The notes below the pieces were generated by a model. The model saw nothing but the letters and a program-made list of their open reading frames with translations. It made no database searches and was not told the origin of the DNA. From Fictibacillus arsenicus (GTDB lineage: Bacteria > Bacillota > Bacilli > Bacillales > Fictibacillaceae): a stretch of 64,000 bases of DNA. The stretch lies in the NCBI RefSeq assembly GCF_001642935.1, contig NZ_CP016761.1, forward strand, positions 2,170,001 to 2,234,000, written 5' to 3'. Below, piece after piece: positions 47,363 through 57,951 of the stretch. Position 1 is the first letter of the stretch, and every line of letters begins with the position of its first letter. The translations under genes and the position numbers were made by a program.

Positions 47363-47474
47363 GCACTATCAGAAAGTATAACTTGTTTGCACGATGATTT
47401 TCGACTTCGCAACAAGTTAAGGTCGATCGTATAAGTGCAACTAAAGCTGACTCGAAAGGATTGGCGTCAGCCAA
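47361..47474 (+). other. Unexplained structured leader after SAM riboswitch 3
   Basis: Nested pairings TTGCACT/AGTGCAA (47361-47367 with 47434-47440) and AACTTGTT/AACAAGTT (47380-47387 with 47411-47418) form a long arm. Next, GCTGAC/GTCAGC (47446 with 47466) competes with TTGGC/GCCAA (47461-47474). About 80 nt remain before the start codon. It resembles dispersed structured repeats of Bacillus intergenic DNA, from memory; it is not a second riboswitch class I can name. Confidence 0.55.
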
Positions 47475-47532
47475 GTTTTCTTTACTGGATAAGTTGAATC
47501 TGAAATTCATATTGGATAACAAAAAAATTTAA

Positions 47533-48861
<1,329 letters not shown>

Positions 48862-48869
48862 AAACAACG

Positions 48870-48900
48870 AAACTCAGAGCATAATTGCTCTGAGTTTTAT
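48870..48900 (+). terminator. Intrinsic terminator after metY
   Basis: AAACTCAGAGCA pairs with TGCTCTGAGTTT around TAAT, ending in TTTTATTT. Confidence 0.88.
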
Positions 48901-48922
48901 TTATGTAAAAAATTGTTAAATA

Positions 48923-49040
48923 ATGTGATGAAGTCCATTTTTTTATGTAATGAGATGGGATTTTTATATGATTAGTCAAAAAAATTATGTGATGAAATGG
49001 AGAAATTATGTGATAATTCGTTTTTGGCTAAATAATCGCA
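48923..49040. repeat. 21/22-bp-phased ATGTGATG array
   Basis: ATGTGATG-like cores start at 48923, 48945 (ATGTAATG), 48966 (ATATGATT), 48987 and 49008 (ATGTGATA), spaced 22, 21, 21 and 21 bp, with a degenerate unit near 49030. It fills the space between the metY terminator and the LysR gene's 3' end. The period matches the arrays near 2.8 and 17.4 kb, but the core is different. Confidence 0.7.
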
Positions 49041-49058
49041 TGATTCTTAGTTAAAGAA

Positions 49059-49940
49059 TCATGTAATATTTTCGTTTAACCATAAGGTGGATGCTGCTAT
49101 AAACTTTTCGGCAGCTGGCGAAAGATTTTTAAAGGATATCGAACCTATACCAATGGAAGAAATAGCTCGTTCACCTGAAAGAGGGATTTTTTTCACACAG
49201 TCAGGCAGATTATGTAAAGCGATTTCTGGCAGGATGGCTACGCCCAGCGAGTTTTTAACCATTGAGATAATTGCCTGCTCATCATCTAAACGAAAAGCAA
49301 TTTCAGGAGAATGTTTATTTGGTTTAAAAATGTTATGTATGATTTTAAGGGTAGATTTTTGAAGTATCAGCTTCTCATTCTTCAGTGCATTTGGCTTTAT
49401 AGATTTTTCTGCACCAAGATGGTGGTTTTCCGGCACAACACAGCAAAATGTTTCGCGCTTTAAATGGAGAACCTCTAAATCTGCAGCAGGCAGCATTAAA
49501 AACCCGAAATCTATAATCCCCTGAGCTATCCATAGAGAGATCTCTTCCTGTTTCCCTTCCACAACTTCTACTTTTATATGCGGATATTGATCCATGAATT
49601 TTTTCAATATTCCTGGAAGCCATTTAACTGAAATAGATGAAAAGGTCCCTATTCTGACAGTCCCAATTTCTAGTCCTCTTATTTCCCCAGCCTCCTGAAG
49701 CATTTTTTTGCTTAGTGTCAGGATATCCCTAATATACAACAACATTCTTTCACCATTCACTGTTAGCCTGATGCCTGCTTTATTACGTGTTAATAACGAA
49801 AAACCCAGCTCTTTTTCCAAGCTGGCAATGGCATGACTTACCCCAGATTGGGATATATTTAATGCTTCACTTGCTTTTGTTAAGCTGCCAAGTTCTACTA
49901 CTGTATGAAATATTTCATATTTGCCAATCGACAAATTCAT
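49059..49940 (-). CDS. LysR-family transcriptional regulator
   Basis: A 293-residue LysR regulator. The winged helix-turn-helix is at residues 1-62 (ELGSLTKASEALNISQSGVSHAIASLEKELGFSLLTR), followed by a linker helix and the two-lobed effector domain beginning near GTVRIGTFSSISVKWLPGIL. The effector is unknown; the neighbouring sulfur genes make a sulfur or amino-acid metabolite possible, but nothing in the sequence proves this. It is transcribed toward metY and away from the LVIVD gene. A TTAGTTTTACTC-rich AT spacer precedes the ATG. Confidence 0.9.
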   Translation of the reverse strand: MNLSIGKYEIFHTVVELGSLTKASEALNISQSGVSHAIASLEKELGFSLLTRNKAGIRLTVNGERMLLYIRDILTLSKKMLQEAGEIRGLEIGTVRIGTFSSISVKWLPGILKKFMDQYPHIKVEVVEGKQEEISLWIAQGIIDFGFLMLPAADLEVLHLKRETFCCVVPENHHLGAEKSIKPNALKNEKLILQKSTLKIIHNIFKPNKHSPEIAFRLDDEQAIISMVKNSLGVAILPEIALHNLPDCVKKIPLSGERAISSIGIGSISFKNLSPAAEKFIAASTLWLNENIT

Positions 49941-50071
49941 CCCTCTTTATATTAGTTTTACTCATAATATAACATATATAATGAATGGTTTTCATCATTT
50001 TACGACATTAAAAGATGAATTTCGCCTTTTTGTACATTCGCATCTAAGTTATTGCACCCTTTTTCTCCACA

Positions 50072-50122
50072 AAAAAACACCTCTTATGCTAGTTTAACTA
50101 TACGGCATAAAAGGTGTTTTTT
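50072..50122. terminator. Bidirectional terminator after the LVIVD-repeat gene
   Basis: AAAAAACACCTCTTATGC pairs with GCATAAAAGGTGTTTTTT around a 15-nt loop, giving A- and T-runs on both sides. On the - strand it ends the LVIVD-repeat gene 50 nt past its stop. Confidence 0.85.
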
Positions 50123-50172
50123 CTTAAGGTGAGTCTATTGTATGAAGCGGTTTTTTCTTTTTCGAATAACCT

Positions 50173-51537
50173 CTATTCTTCCCCATCCGTTTGCTGAAGT
50201 ACTTTTAAACCTGTACCCATATCTGATGCGTATACATAGTCACCAGCTACATCCACACCCCAGATATTTGATCTTTCAGGAATATACTTCCCGATTTCTA
50301 CAGGATTGCTAGGGTCTGAGATATCTACAGAGCGGACGCCTCCACCATAGTGGGAAAGGTAAAGTGTATTCCCCTGCACCTTAGGATCATGAACCGTATT
50401 AGCAAAAGTCAAACCATACTGAACATCATCCACGAGTTCTGTTCTGAATTCACTTAAAAGGTTAGGTTTTGTTTTGTCTTTAATATCGAAAATACGTGTA
50501 TATCCATAGGCTTGCTCATAGCCTTCTTTCGTTGGATTATAAACTTCACGTGTTTCAATCAGTACGTTGCCCCCTTTAGCAAGAGCTGCTGAGTGAGCAG
50601 AACCTTGCTGGTTTGATGAAAACTCTGTTCTGCCTAGGAAAGTTGGATTTTCCGGATCGTTGATATCTAGAATAATCGTTCCTAAATCCCAGAATGATAG
50701 ATAGGCAGTTGTTCCGTTTACGTCAGCCATCGTGCTGTGGTTAAAAACGGCTCTGTTCTTGCCATGCTTATCCGTCCAATTATATCCGTCAAAGTCCTCT
50801 GGCACTTCAGGCAATGAACGAGGGTCAAACTGATAGAGAGTTTGAGGTTCTGCTGGGTTGCTTACATCAACGAGCTGGAAGTCTTTTTCTTCACCATGCG
50901 TGTAATAATCTGCGTATGGATTAGCTGTCAGTACAAGCGGCCTTCCATTTTGAACCGTTAAATATAGCTCATGTGTCCCTCTTACTTTTTTATCGAGCGC
51001 CCAAAACCCTAACTTTTTGGGCTGATAAGGATTAGTTACATCATATAGAAGGAACCCCCCTATAGAATCAGGATTATGGGTATCCAGCTGCTGAACGCTG
51101 ACTACTGCTAGGTCGCCTTTAAATTGTTTAGTATTAACACGTTTTACGATTACTTTTTCCTGCCATGTACCTGGGATATCATCTGCAAAAGCTGCGACTT
51201 CTTTTGGGTTAGCTGGGTCTTTTAAATCCCATACACGTACCCCGCCTTCACCGCCGCCTTTTGTATGGGTTCCTGTATAAGCAAAGCTTTTATGTACATA
51301 TACATCAGCAGTGCTATTCAGTTTTCCGTCTTTTTCCTGAATTTGAACAGCCGCTACTTCTTTCCAATTAAAACTCTCAGATCCTTCAATGGTAGATTCA
51401 ATAGCTTCATATCCTGGGCCGGTTCCCTTTTCGATGATGTCTGACCCTAATTCATCATGTGCTAGAACAAGAGATCCTAGACTTCCTAAAGTTAGAGCTG
51501 TTGCTAGACCAACGCTTAATACAAATTTTCTGTTCAT
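50173..51537 (-). CDS. Secreted LVIVD-repeat beta-propeller-like protein
   Basis: A 454-residue exported protein. The signal peptide (about 1-26, LATALTLGSLGSLVLAHD) is followed by LVIVD-type repeats, seen as DVSNPAEPQTLYQF, DINDPENPTFLGR, DIKDKTKPNLLSEF and DISDPSNPVEIGKY. Such repeats fold into a beta-propeller; some surface proteins of this class are adhesins or enzymes of unknown activity. No sorting signal or membrane anchor follows. The start is the ATG at 51537 with GGAGGT upstream; an upstream TTG overlaps that site. It is monocistronic. Confidence 0.85.
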   Translation of the reverse strand: MNRKFVLSVGLATALTLGSLGSLVLAHDELGSDIIEKGTGPGYEAIESTIEGSESFNWKEVAAVQIQEKDGKLNSTADVYVHKSFAYTGTHTKGGGEGGVRVWDLKDPANPKEVAAFADDIPGTWQEKVIVKRVNTKQFKGDLAVVSVQQLDTHNPDSIGGFLLYDVTNPYQPKKLGFWALDKKVRGTHELYLTVQNGRPLVLTANPYADYYTHGEEKDFQLVDVSNPAEPQTLYQFDPRSLPEVPEDFDGYNWTDKHGKNRAVFNHSTMADVNGTTAYLSFWDLGTIILDINDPENPTFLGRTEFSSNQQGSAHSAALAKGGNVLIETREVYNPTKEGYEQAYGYTRIFDIKDKTKPNLLSEFRTELVDDVQYGLTFANTVHDPKVQGNTLYLSHYGGGVRSVDISDPSNPVEIGKYIPERSNIWGVDVAGDYVYASDMGTGLKVLQQTDGEE

Positions 51538-51690
51538 ATGTACCTCCAATTGTTTAGTGCGTTTCTATGTAAATTATTTCAAAATTACAAAAATAAACAT
51601 AGAGTCAAAGGAAGCAATTACCAATTCACATTTTCTATTGAAAATAAGCAGAAAGATTTAGTTCTATCTTTTTTGTGGATGCTATTCGGA

Positions 51691-52308
51691 CTAAAAATTT
51701 CCATCAAGCATAATTAAAAGAAGATACACAGCTATTAACCAAATAATGATGGCCGATCCTTTATTGATAAGGTTTTGAACGTAACCAGATGAGTCTGTTT
51801 TCCCTACTATTCTCCCAGTCAATGCAAGACCTATAAACCAAATCCAAGACACCGAAATACAAGACAAGGTGAAAACTAGTTTATCCCATCCAGAATAAGC
51901 TATAGAACTTGTTCCGATCACACCAATCGTATCTAAAATAGCATGAGGGTTTAACAATGAAACAGTAGCAGCAAACATGATCTGCTTTTTGGGTGTCATA
52001 CATGGTGTCGAAGCTTGTGTATGGGTTTTGCTAGACCAAATGGACCACCCCATATACAATAAAAATAGAATACCAGCTGCCATAACTCCTAGTTTAAGAG
52101 CATGTATTGTGGATACTAGCGCAGAAATACCTGAAACAGCTAGAATGATCAATAAAGTATCACACATTCCTGCGGTTACAACCGCTGGTAAACTTCGCAA
52201 TATGTTTGGCTGCTGTGCCCCCTGATTAAAAATAAAAACATTCTGTACGCCTAACGGCAATATCAGCCCAAATGCTAAAATAATTCCGTGCAGCAAGGCA
52301 TTATCCAA
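51691..52308 (-). CDS. LysE/ArgO-family amino-acid exporter
   Basis: A 205-residue membrane protein with six predicted helices. The N-terminus LLHGIILAFGLILPLGVQNVFIFNQGA is the LysE/ArgO signature (PLGVQN). Members export lysine, arginine or other amino acids. The start is the TTG at 52308, which has AAGGAG 10 nt upstream. It is divergent from a ribbon-helix-helix-like gene (38 nt between starts), a plausible regulator. The substrate is not determinable from the sequence. Confidence 0.88.
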   Translation of the reverse strand: MDNALLHGIILAFGLILPLGVQNVFIFNQGAQQPNILRSLPAVVTAGMCDTLLIILAVSGISALVSTIHALKLGVMAAGILFLLYMGWSIWSSKTHTQASTPCMTPKKQIMFAATVSLLNPHAILDTIGVIGTSSIAYSGWDKLVFTLSCISVSWIWFIGLALTGRIVGKTDSSGYVQNLINKGSAIIIWLIAVYLLLIMLDGNF

Positions 52309-52346
52309 ATCAAATCAACTCCTTACACTCAAATGGAGGTTAAAAA

Positions 52347-52523
52347 ATGTATTCAAGTCAAATACGATCAAAAAATCATGACCGGAAAAATGTGAACACT
52401 ACACTTAGTCAGTCCCTTTATAAAGAGATTAAGCTACTAGCCAAAAAGCTGGATCGCCCAGCAAATGAACTGATCGAAGAAGGTATGGTCCATGTACTGA
52501 ATCAGTATACAAAAAACAAATAA
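52347..52523 (+). CDS. Small ribbon-helix-helix-like protein
   Basis: A 58-residue ORF from an ATG with GGAGGT 7 nt upstream. The segment NVNTTLSQSLYKEIKLLAKKLDRPANELIEEGMVHVL has the strand-helix-helix pattern of CopG/Arc-type DNA-binding proteins (a short beta strand NVNTTLS, then two amphipathic helices). It is divergent from the exporter gene and has its own terminator. It may repress that gene or itself; this is inference from geometry. Confidence 0.75.
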   Translation: MYSSQIRSKNHDRKNVNTTLSQSLYKEIKLLAKKLDRPANELIEEGMVHVLNQYTKNK

Positions 52524-52534
52524 ACCCTCGTCAG

Positions 52535-52563
52535 CGCTCAGATTATATTCTGAGCGTTTTATT
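52535..52563 (+). terminator. Intrinsic terminator after the small RHH gene
   Basis: CGCTCAGA and TCTGAGCG pair over 8 bp around a 6-nt loop, then TTTTATTTT. Confidence 0.88.
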
Positions 52564-52650
52564 TTCACTTTTCAATAAGTCTTAATTTTAAACAAATTGG
52601 ACAAAAAGATTAATAGAGATTTACCCAGTCTGTAATGGATGTGATATTTT

Positions 52651-53358
52651 TTGAACCCGTATGTTGAAGTAATTATGAGATCAATCATCGCCTTCACTTC
52701 TCTTTTTGTGGCTGCAAGAATTCTTGGAAAGCAAACAGTTTCCAGGATGACTATTTTTGATTTCATTGCGGTTGTTACGCTTGGTTCGGTTACGGCAAAC
52801 CTTGCATTCGCCATGGAAATTGAAACCCGTTTTATTTTTATCGTCTTTACGATTTTTGTGTTCCTTATCTATCTGTCTGCTTTTATTTCATTAAAAAGCG
52901 AAAAAGCCCGAAAACTAGTCGCGGGGGACCCTACTGTTGTAATCGAAAACGGAAAAATACTTGAACACAATATGAAAAAAATGCGTTATACGCTGGATTA
53001 TTTAAATCAACAGCTCCGCCAAAAAGACATATTCTCGATTGATGAAGTGCAGTATGCTCTTGTTGAGAATAATGGCTTACTCTCTGTTAAGAAAAAAGAA
53101 CAGCACTTAAACGTTACTCGAAAAGACTTGAATATCTATAAATCTGAAATAAAACTGCCCGTGGAACTCATTATGGATGGTGAAATTTTAAAGGATAATC
53201 TGACAGAAAATAATATCTCTTTGGTCTGGCTTCATGAGGAATTAAAATTACGTAAACTCACTGTTGGAGAAGTTGTATATGCTCTGCTCACCAGCAGCAA
53301 TAAGCTTTACATAGATACTCATGACGACGATTTACAGTTCCCTTTAGATGTAGAGTAA
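52651..53358 (+). CDS. DUF421/YetF-family membrane protein
   Basis: A 235-residue protein of the YetF-like DUF421 family, function unknown. Three N-terminal helices (SIIAFTSLFVAARILGKQTVS, FDFIAVVTLGSVTANLAFA, FIFIVFTIFVFLIYLSAFI) precede a cytoplasmic domain with the repeated-looking blocks GDPTVVIENGKILEHNMKK and IKLPVELIMDGEILKDNL, each followed by LxWLxxELR-like helices. The start is the TTG at 52651, though its ribosome binding site is weak and the ATG at 52675 is possible. A shared terminator follows. Some relatives are linked to spore or envelope stress, but not here from sequence. Confidence 0.85.
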   Translation: MNPYVEVIMRSIIAFTSLFVAARILGKQTVSRMTIFDFIAVVTLGSVTANLAFAMEIETRFIFIVFTIFVFLIYLSAFISLKSEKARKLVAGDPTVVIENGKILEHNMKKMRYTLDYLNQQLRQKDIFSIDEVQYALVENNGLLSVKKKEQHLNVTRKDLNIYKSEIKLPVELIMDGEILKDNLTENNISLVWLHEELKLRKLTVGEVVYALLTSSNKLYIDTHDDDLQFPLDVE

Positions 53359-53384
53359 GTAGAGAAACAAAAAGGAAAATACAC

Positions 53385-53414
53385 AAAAAGAGACTTTATT
53401 ACAAGTCTCTTTAT
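53385..53414. terminator. Bidirectional terminator between DUF421 gene and msrA
   Basis: AAAGAGACT and AGTCTCTTT form a 9-bp stem with an 8-nt loop between the convergent genes, with A- and T-rich flanks. Confidence 0.8.
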
Positions 53415-53448
53415 AAAAGTTAACATAATATAATTATAGTAAATAAGT

Positions 53449-53979
53449 TTACTTCCTTTCCCAATTTTCATTAATAAACGTATCTCTTCCAGAAGTCTCA
53501 CGTTCTTCCTTATATGCGTATGGATTCTTTTTATAGAAATCCTGATGATACTCTTCTGCCCTATAAAAATCACTTGCAGCCAAGATCTCTGTTACGATTG
53601 GTTTTTTAAACCTTCCACTCTCTTCAAGGTTCTTACGTGATTCCTCAGCTAGCTCTTTTTGTTCCTCGGTGTGATAGAAGATTGCGGTACGATACTGGCT
53701 GCCGCGGTCAATAAACTGCCCCTCATCATCTGTCGGATCAATTTGCGGCCAATATAAATCTAATAATTTTTGATAAGGGAAAACCGCTGGATCAAACGTG
53801 ATCTGTACAGCTTCACGGTGCCCTGTTTCACCTGTTTTTATTTGTTCATAAGTCGGATTCTCCACTTGTCCACCTGTATAACCAGATACGATGCCATGGA
53901 TGCCAGGCAGTTCATCAAATGGTTTAACCATACACCAAAAACAACCGCCAGCAAATGTTGCGAGTTCTTTATTGCTCAA
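53449..53979 (-). CDS. msrA: Peptide methionine-S-sulfoxide reductase
   Basis: Repairs oxidised methionine (S-sulfoxide) in proteins. The 176-residue protein has the catalytic GGCFWCM at the N-terminus (nucleophile Cys13), then GIVSGYTGGQVENPTYEQIKTGETGHREAVQ and QIDPTDDEGQFIDRGSQYRTAIFY, all family-typical. There is no fused MsrB domain, and no msrB gene adjoins it. The start is the TTG at 53979 with AGGAGG upstream. It is monocistronic in the window. Confidence 0.95.
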   Translation of the reverse strand: MSNKELATFAGGCFWCMVKPFDELPGIHGIVSGYTGGQVENPTYEQIKTGETGHREAVQITFDPAVFPYQKLLDLYWPQIDPTDDEGQFIDRGSQYRTAIFYHTEEQKELAEESRKNLEESGRFKKPIVTEILAASDFYRAEEYHQDFYKKNPYAYKEERETSGRDTFINENWERK

Positions 53980-54127
53980 AGTACATTCCTCCTAGAAAAA
54001 CTTTAACTGTTAAAGAGATTTTAACGTTATTTTATTAAAAATAACAGTGTTTCACCTTTAATGGTTCATAGGATAACCATTTCCACTCATACACTGTAAC
54101 CACTACAGATAAAGCGCGGTGGTCGAT

Positions 54128-55960
54128 ATGGACATGCGGAGATTAGAAAAAGAAATTTTCAGACGATGCAATGAATTGCTTTCCTTGCAGAAACCTGACG
54201 GAACATGGCGTTTTTGTTTTGAAAATTCATTAATTACAGATGCTTACATGCTAATTTTATTCAGAAGCATTGAACATAGAAATGAGAAATTAATCAAGCA
54301 GATTACCGACCGTATTCTTTCACAGCAATCAGAAGATGGATTATGGCGAGTCTACCCTGATGAGGAACCAGCTAACCTTTCCGCTACGATACAAGCCTAT
54401 ACCGCACTTCTCTATTCCCAGTATTTTAAATCAAATGATAACAAGCTTCAAACCGCAAAACAATTTATTATTCAAAATGGCGGATTAAAGGAAGCGGATC
54501 TCCTGACCAAAGTTTTTCTTGCGATGAATGGATTATACGAGTGGCCAGACGTTCCCATCGATCCCGCTATCCTTTTTTCCCTGCCAATGACTGCTCCTAT
54601 AAATCAGTATGACATCAGCAGCTATGGAAGAGCTCATTTTGCGCCAGTTTTATTGATGGTTGATGAAAAAAAGAAACTTACATCTAAATACACACCAGAT
54701 CTCTCAGATCTTTATATTGGCGAAAATGAAGGTTCTCACTTAGAGGAATGGGTAAACTTGTTTTCTCTCTTAAACATTAGAGAATCCTATCTCCATTTTA
54801 AAAAAGAGAAAATTCTTTCTTATATTCAAAATCACATTGAACCCGATGGGACTCTGTTAAGTTATAGCATGACGACGATCTTTATGATTTATGGTCTCTT
54901 GACTTCCGGATATCAACGTAATTCAACTGTCATCCAAAATGCGTTGAGCGGCTTAATGAAAATGTTTTGTGAAGCAGATGGAACTTTGCATCTCCAAAAC
55001 TCGCCTTCAACTACTTGGGACACATCTCTAATTTTATATACTTTATTGGAAGCGGGAGTTCCAATTAATAATCCTTCCATTATTAAAGGAGCACAGTTTC
55101 TTCTGACACAGCAACACACGAAATACGGGGATTGGTCTGTTCATAATCCTAATGCTGTTCCAGGAGGCTGGGGATTCTCAATTGGAAACACCATTCATCC
55201 AGACATTGATGATACGCAAGCAGCACTGCGAACGATAGCCCATTTTTATCAAACCAATTCATTTTACCAAACTAGTTATGATCGAGGTCTAAACTGGTTA
55301 TTATCTATGCAAAATGAGGATGGCGGCTGGGCAGCTTTTGAGAAAAACACGAACCGCTATTTGATTGGAAATCTTCCTATTAAACATGCGAAAGATGCTC
55401 TTATAGATCCTTCAACACCTGATTTAACAGGAAGAACACTAGAGTTTTTAGGGAAGTTCCATGGATTAAAGCATAATCAGCCTTCTGTTAAAAAAGGGGT
55501 GAATTGGTTATGGGAAAACCAGGAACAAGACGGCTCCTGGTATGGCCGCTGGGGAGTTTGTTACCTATATGGAACATGGGCTGCAATTACAGGTTTGATA
55601 GCATGCGGCATTAGTCCGCAAAATAAGAGAATTCAAAAGGCAAAACAATGGCTGTTAAGTATTCAAAATGCAAATGGCGGCTGGGGAGAATCGTGTGAAA
55701 GTGACAAAAAGAGAAGTTTTGTGGACTTAAAGGAAAGTAATCCTTCTCAAACAGCATGGGCTTTAAATGCGCTGACTGTAATATCTGATCATCCAACAAC
55801 TGAAATGGAACGAGCAGCTGAATGGCTGATGAATCATAAAAAGACCGACTACCCAACGGGAGCCGGTCTTCCTGAAGCTTTTTATATTCGGTATCATAGT
55901 TATGATAAAATATGGCCATTATTAGGGTTGGTCAATTATTATAAAAAATTTGTAAGATAA
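54128..55960 (+). CDS. sqhC: Squalene-hopene / sporulene-type cyclase
   Basis: A 610-residue class II triterpene cyclase. The protonating motif DIDDTQ is at about residues 359-364, and QW repeats (QxxxGxW-like) recur: QKPDGTWRF, QNEDGGWAAF, QEQDGSWYGRWG and QNANGGWGES. In Bacillus the physiological substrate is tetraprenyl-beta-curcumene, giving sporulenes that protect spores; hopene synthesis is the alternative. No signal peptide: the enzyme is monotopic. The start is the ATG at 54128 with GGTGG 6 nt upstream. It ends 18 nt from the convergent mqo stop. Confidence 0.92.
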   Translation: MDMRRLEKEIFRRCNELLSLQKPDGTWRFCFENSLITDAYMLILFRSIEHRNEKLIKQITDRILSQQSEDGLWRVYPDEEPANLSATIQAYTALLYSQYFKSNDNKLQTAKQFIIQNGGLKEADLLTKVFLAMNGLYEWPDVPIDPAILFSLPMTAPINQYDISSYGRAHFAPVLLMVDEKKKLTSKYTPDLSDLYIGENEGSHLEEWVNLFSLLNIRESYLHFKKEKILSYIQNHIEPDGTLLSYSMTTIFMIYGLLTSGYQRNSTVIQNALSGLMKMFCEADGTLHLQNSPSTTWDTSLILYTLLEAGVPINNPSIIKGAQFLLTQQHTKYGDWSVHNPNAVPGGWGFSIGNTIHPDIDDTQAALRTIAHFYQTNSFYQTSYDRGLNWLLSMQNEDGGWAAFEKNTNRYLIGNLPIKHAKDALIDPSTPDLTGRTLEFLGKFHGLKHNQPSVKKGVNWLWENQEQDGSWYGRWGVCYLYGTWAAITGLIACGISPQNKRIQKAKQWLLSIQNANGGWGESCESDKKRSFVDLKESNPSQTAWALNALTVISDHPTTEMERAAEWLMNHKKTDYPTGAGLPEAFYIRYHSYDKIWPLLGLVNYYKKFVR

Positions 55961-55978
55961 GCCATTGTTTCCAATGCA

Positions 55979-57481
55979 TTAACTATAAACTAGTTTGTCT
56001 TTTTCACTAAGACCTAGCGTCTCAGCAATTGAGGTGTGAATCTTTTGGAAAAGCTCTGGGTTTTCCACCAAAGACACGCCATAAGAAGGTATCATCTCTT
56101 TTATTTTCGGTTCCCACTCGTTTATATGCTGCGGGAAGCATTTTTCTAATACCTCAAGCATAACGTGAACGGCGGTAGAAGCACCTGGCGACGCACCGAG
56201 CAATGCAGCTATAGAGCCATCAGCGGCACTTACAACTTCTGTTCCAAATTGAAGTGTTCCTTTACCAGCCTCAGTATCTTTAATAACTTGCACACGCTGT
56301 CCTGCTACTACGATATCCCAATCCTCGCTTTTGGCATTGGGAATAAACTCGCGCAGCTCTTCCATTCGTTTTTCATTCGACAATAGTACTTGTTGAATCA
56401 AGTATTTTGTCAATGCCATCTCTTTCGCACCTGCTGCGAGCATTGTAAGAAGATTATTTGGTTTTACGGAACCAATCAGATCAAAATTCGAACCTGTTTT
56501 TAAGAACTTTGGTGAAAAGCCGGCAAACGGTCCGAAAAGCAAAGATTTTTTGTTATCAATATATCTTGTATCAAGATGCGGAACAGACATAGGAGGTGCA
56601 CCAACCTTAGCCTTGCCGTATACCTTTGCATGATGCTGATCTACAACTTCTGGATTGTTACATACTAAAAACAGACCGCTTACTGGGAATCCTCCAATAT
56701 GTTTTGATTCAGGAATACCCGTTTTTTGAAGTATTGGCAGGCTTGCACCGCCAGCCCCGATAAAGACGAATTTTGCACTGTGGTATTCGATTTCACCACT
56801 ATCCATATTGTGTACTTTTACTTCCCACGAGCCGTCGCTGGTACGATTAATATTTTTAACACTATGCTTGTAGTTGACTTCAACGCTCTCACTCTTTAAG
56901 TGGTCAAACAACATGCGAGTTAATGCACCAAAGTTGACATCTGTACCAGAGTCAATTTTTGTTGCAGCTATCGGTTCATTTAAATTACGGCCTTCCATGA
57001 TAAGCGGGAACCATTCGATTAATTTTTCAGTGTCCTCGGAAAATTGCATTCCTTGAAACAAGGGATTATTTGAAAGCGCTTTAAAACGCTTTTTCAAAAA
57101 TTCTATATTTTGTTCCCCTTGTACCAAACTTATATGCGGTAATGGCATAATAAAGTCTTGTGGATTCCGAATAAGGTTGCTGTTTACAAGGTAAGACCAA
57201 AACTGCATTGAAAGCTGAAACTGTTCGTTAATTTTTATAGCCTTGCTAACATCTATAGTTCCGTCCGGTTTTTCGCTTGTATAGTTAAGCTCGCAAAGTG
57301 CAGCATGGCCAGTACCTGCATTGTTCCATTCGTTCGAGCTTTCTTCTCCTGCTTTTGCAAGTTTTTCAAATACTTTGATTTCCCATTCAGGTGCTAATTC
57401 TTTCAATAAGGATCCTAAAGTCGCGCTCATGACTCCGGCACCAATTAAGATAACGTCTGTTTTTTTCTGTACGCTGCTCAT
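55979..57481 (-). CDS. mqo: Malate:quinone oxidoreductase
   Basis: A 500-residue FAD-dependent membrane-associated enzyme that oxidises malate to oxaloacetate and passes electrons to quinone, bypassing NAD-malate dehydrogenase. The FAD loop is [17 protein letters not shown] at the N-terminus; [22 protein letters not shown] and [21 protein letters not shown] are hallmark blocks. The ATG has AAGGAAGG upstream. It faces sqhC, with 18 nt between stops and no evident terminator. Confidence 0.95.
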   Translation of the reverse strand: MSSVQKKTDVILIGAGVMSATLGSLLKELAPEWEIKVFEKLAKAGEESSNEWNNAGTGHAALCELNYTSEKPDGTIDVSKAIKINEQFQLSMQFWSYLVNSNLIRNPQDFIMPLPHISLVQGEQNIEFLKKRFKALSNNPLFQGMQFSEDTEKLIEWFPLIMEGRNLNEPIAATKIDSGTDVNFGALTRMLFDHLKSESVEVNYKHSVKNINRTSDGSWEVKVHNMDSGEIEYHSAKFVFIGAGGASLPILQKTGIPESKHIGGFPVSGLFLVCNNPEVVDQHHAKVYGKAKVGAPPMSVPHLDTRYIDNKKSLLFGPFAGFSPKFLKTGSNFDLIGSVKPNNLLTMLAAGAKEMALTKYLIQQVLLSNEKRMEELREFIPNAKSEDWDIVVAGQRVQVIKDTEAGKGTLQFGTEVVSAADGSIAALLGASPGASTAVHVMLEVLEKCFPQHINEWEPKIKEMIPSYGVSLVENPELFQKIHTSIAETLGLSEKDKLVYS

Positions 57482-57893
57482 GATAACCTTCCTTATAACC
57501 TATATTTGCTAAAACGATTTAACGCTCTGCTTATTGTTACAAAATTCGAGGCGCCACTTTGGAAGGACACCTTTGCTAAATTCATTTATCTAATACTCTT
57601 ATAATAATTATTGAATAAAATTTCTACCCTTTCTGATAATTATAAACTATTTGAAACTAGTATAAAAGAGTGAAATCGTTCACAATGCTCTTGAGATAGA
57701 CACAAACCAATCCCTAAACTTAGAATTATCAATGATTAAAGGCTTTAACTGACGGTTAACTTCAATCTCATTACCAAGAAAATCACACGGTTCCCTAAAT
57801 TATTCTTATAGTTTCATTCATTTTTTAACAGAGATGATTCATTTATTTAGAGATAATAACAACACAAAAAAGCACCTGCCCAATATCATTGAA
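57482..57893. other. Non-coding spacer upstream of mqo
   Basis: About 410 bp with no credible ORF, RNA gene or repeat that I can recognise. It should contain the mqo promoter (read leftward); I could not pick a clear -35/-10 pair. Confidence 0.5.
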
Positions 57894-57930
57894 ATAAAAA
57901 AATCGTCTAGGAATCCCTAGACGATTTTCT
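57894..57930. terminator. Bidirectional terminator after the PfpI-type gene
   Basis: AATCGTCTAGG and CCTAGACGATT form an 11-bp stem with a 4-nt loop, flanked by A-runs on the left (T on the - strand) and T-runs on the right. It lies 22 nt beyond the gene's stop. Confidence 0.9.
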
Positions 57931-57951
57931 ATATTGTTTAATGTTAACACT

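Noticed and set aside
47361-47474. T-box leader
   Set aside because: No AGGGTGG-type T-box sequence or specifier loop was found, and the regulated gene is already under an S-box.
47169-47522. 117-codon - strand ORF across SAM riboswitch 3
   Set aside because: It runs opposite a clear S-box aptamer and terminator; the open frame is chance.
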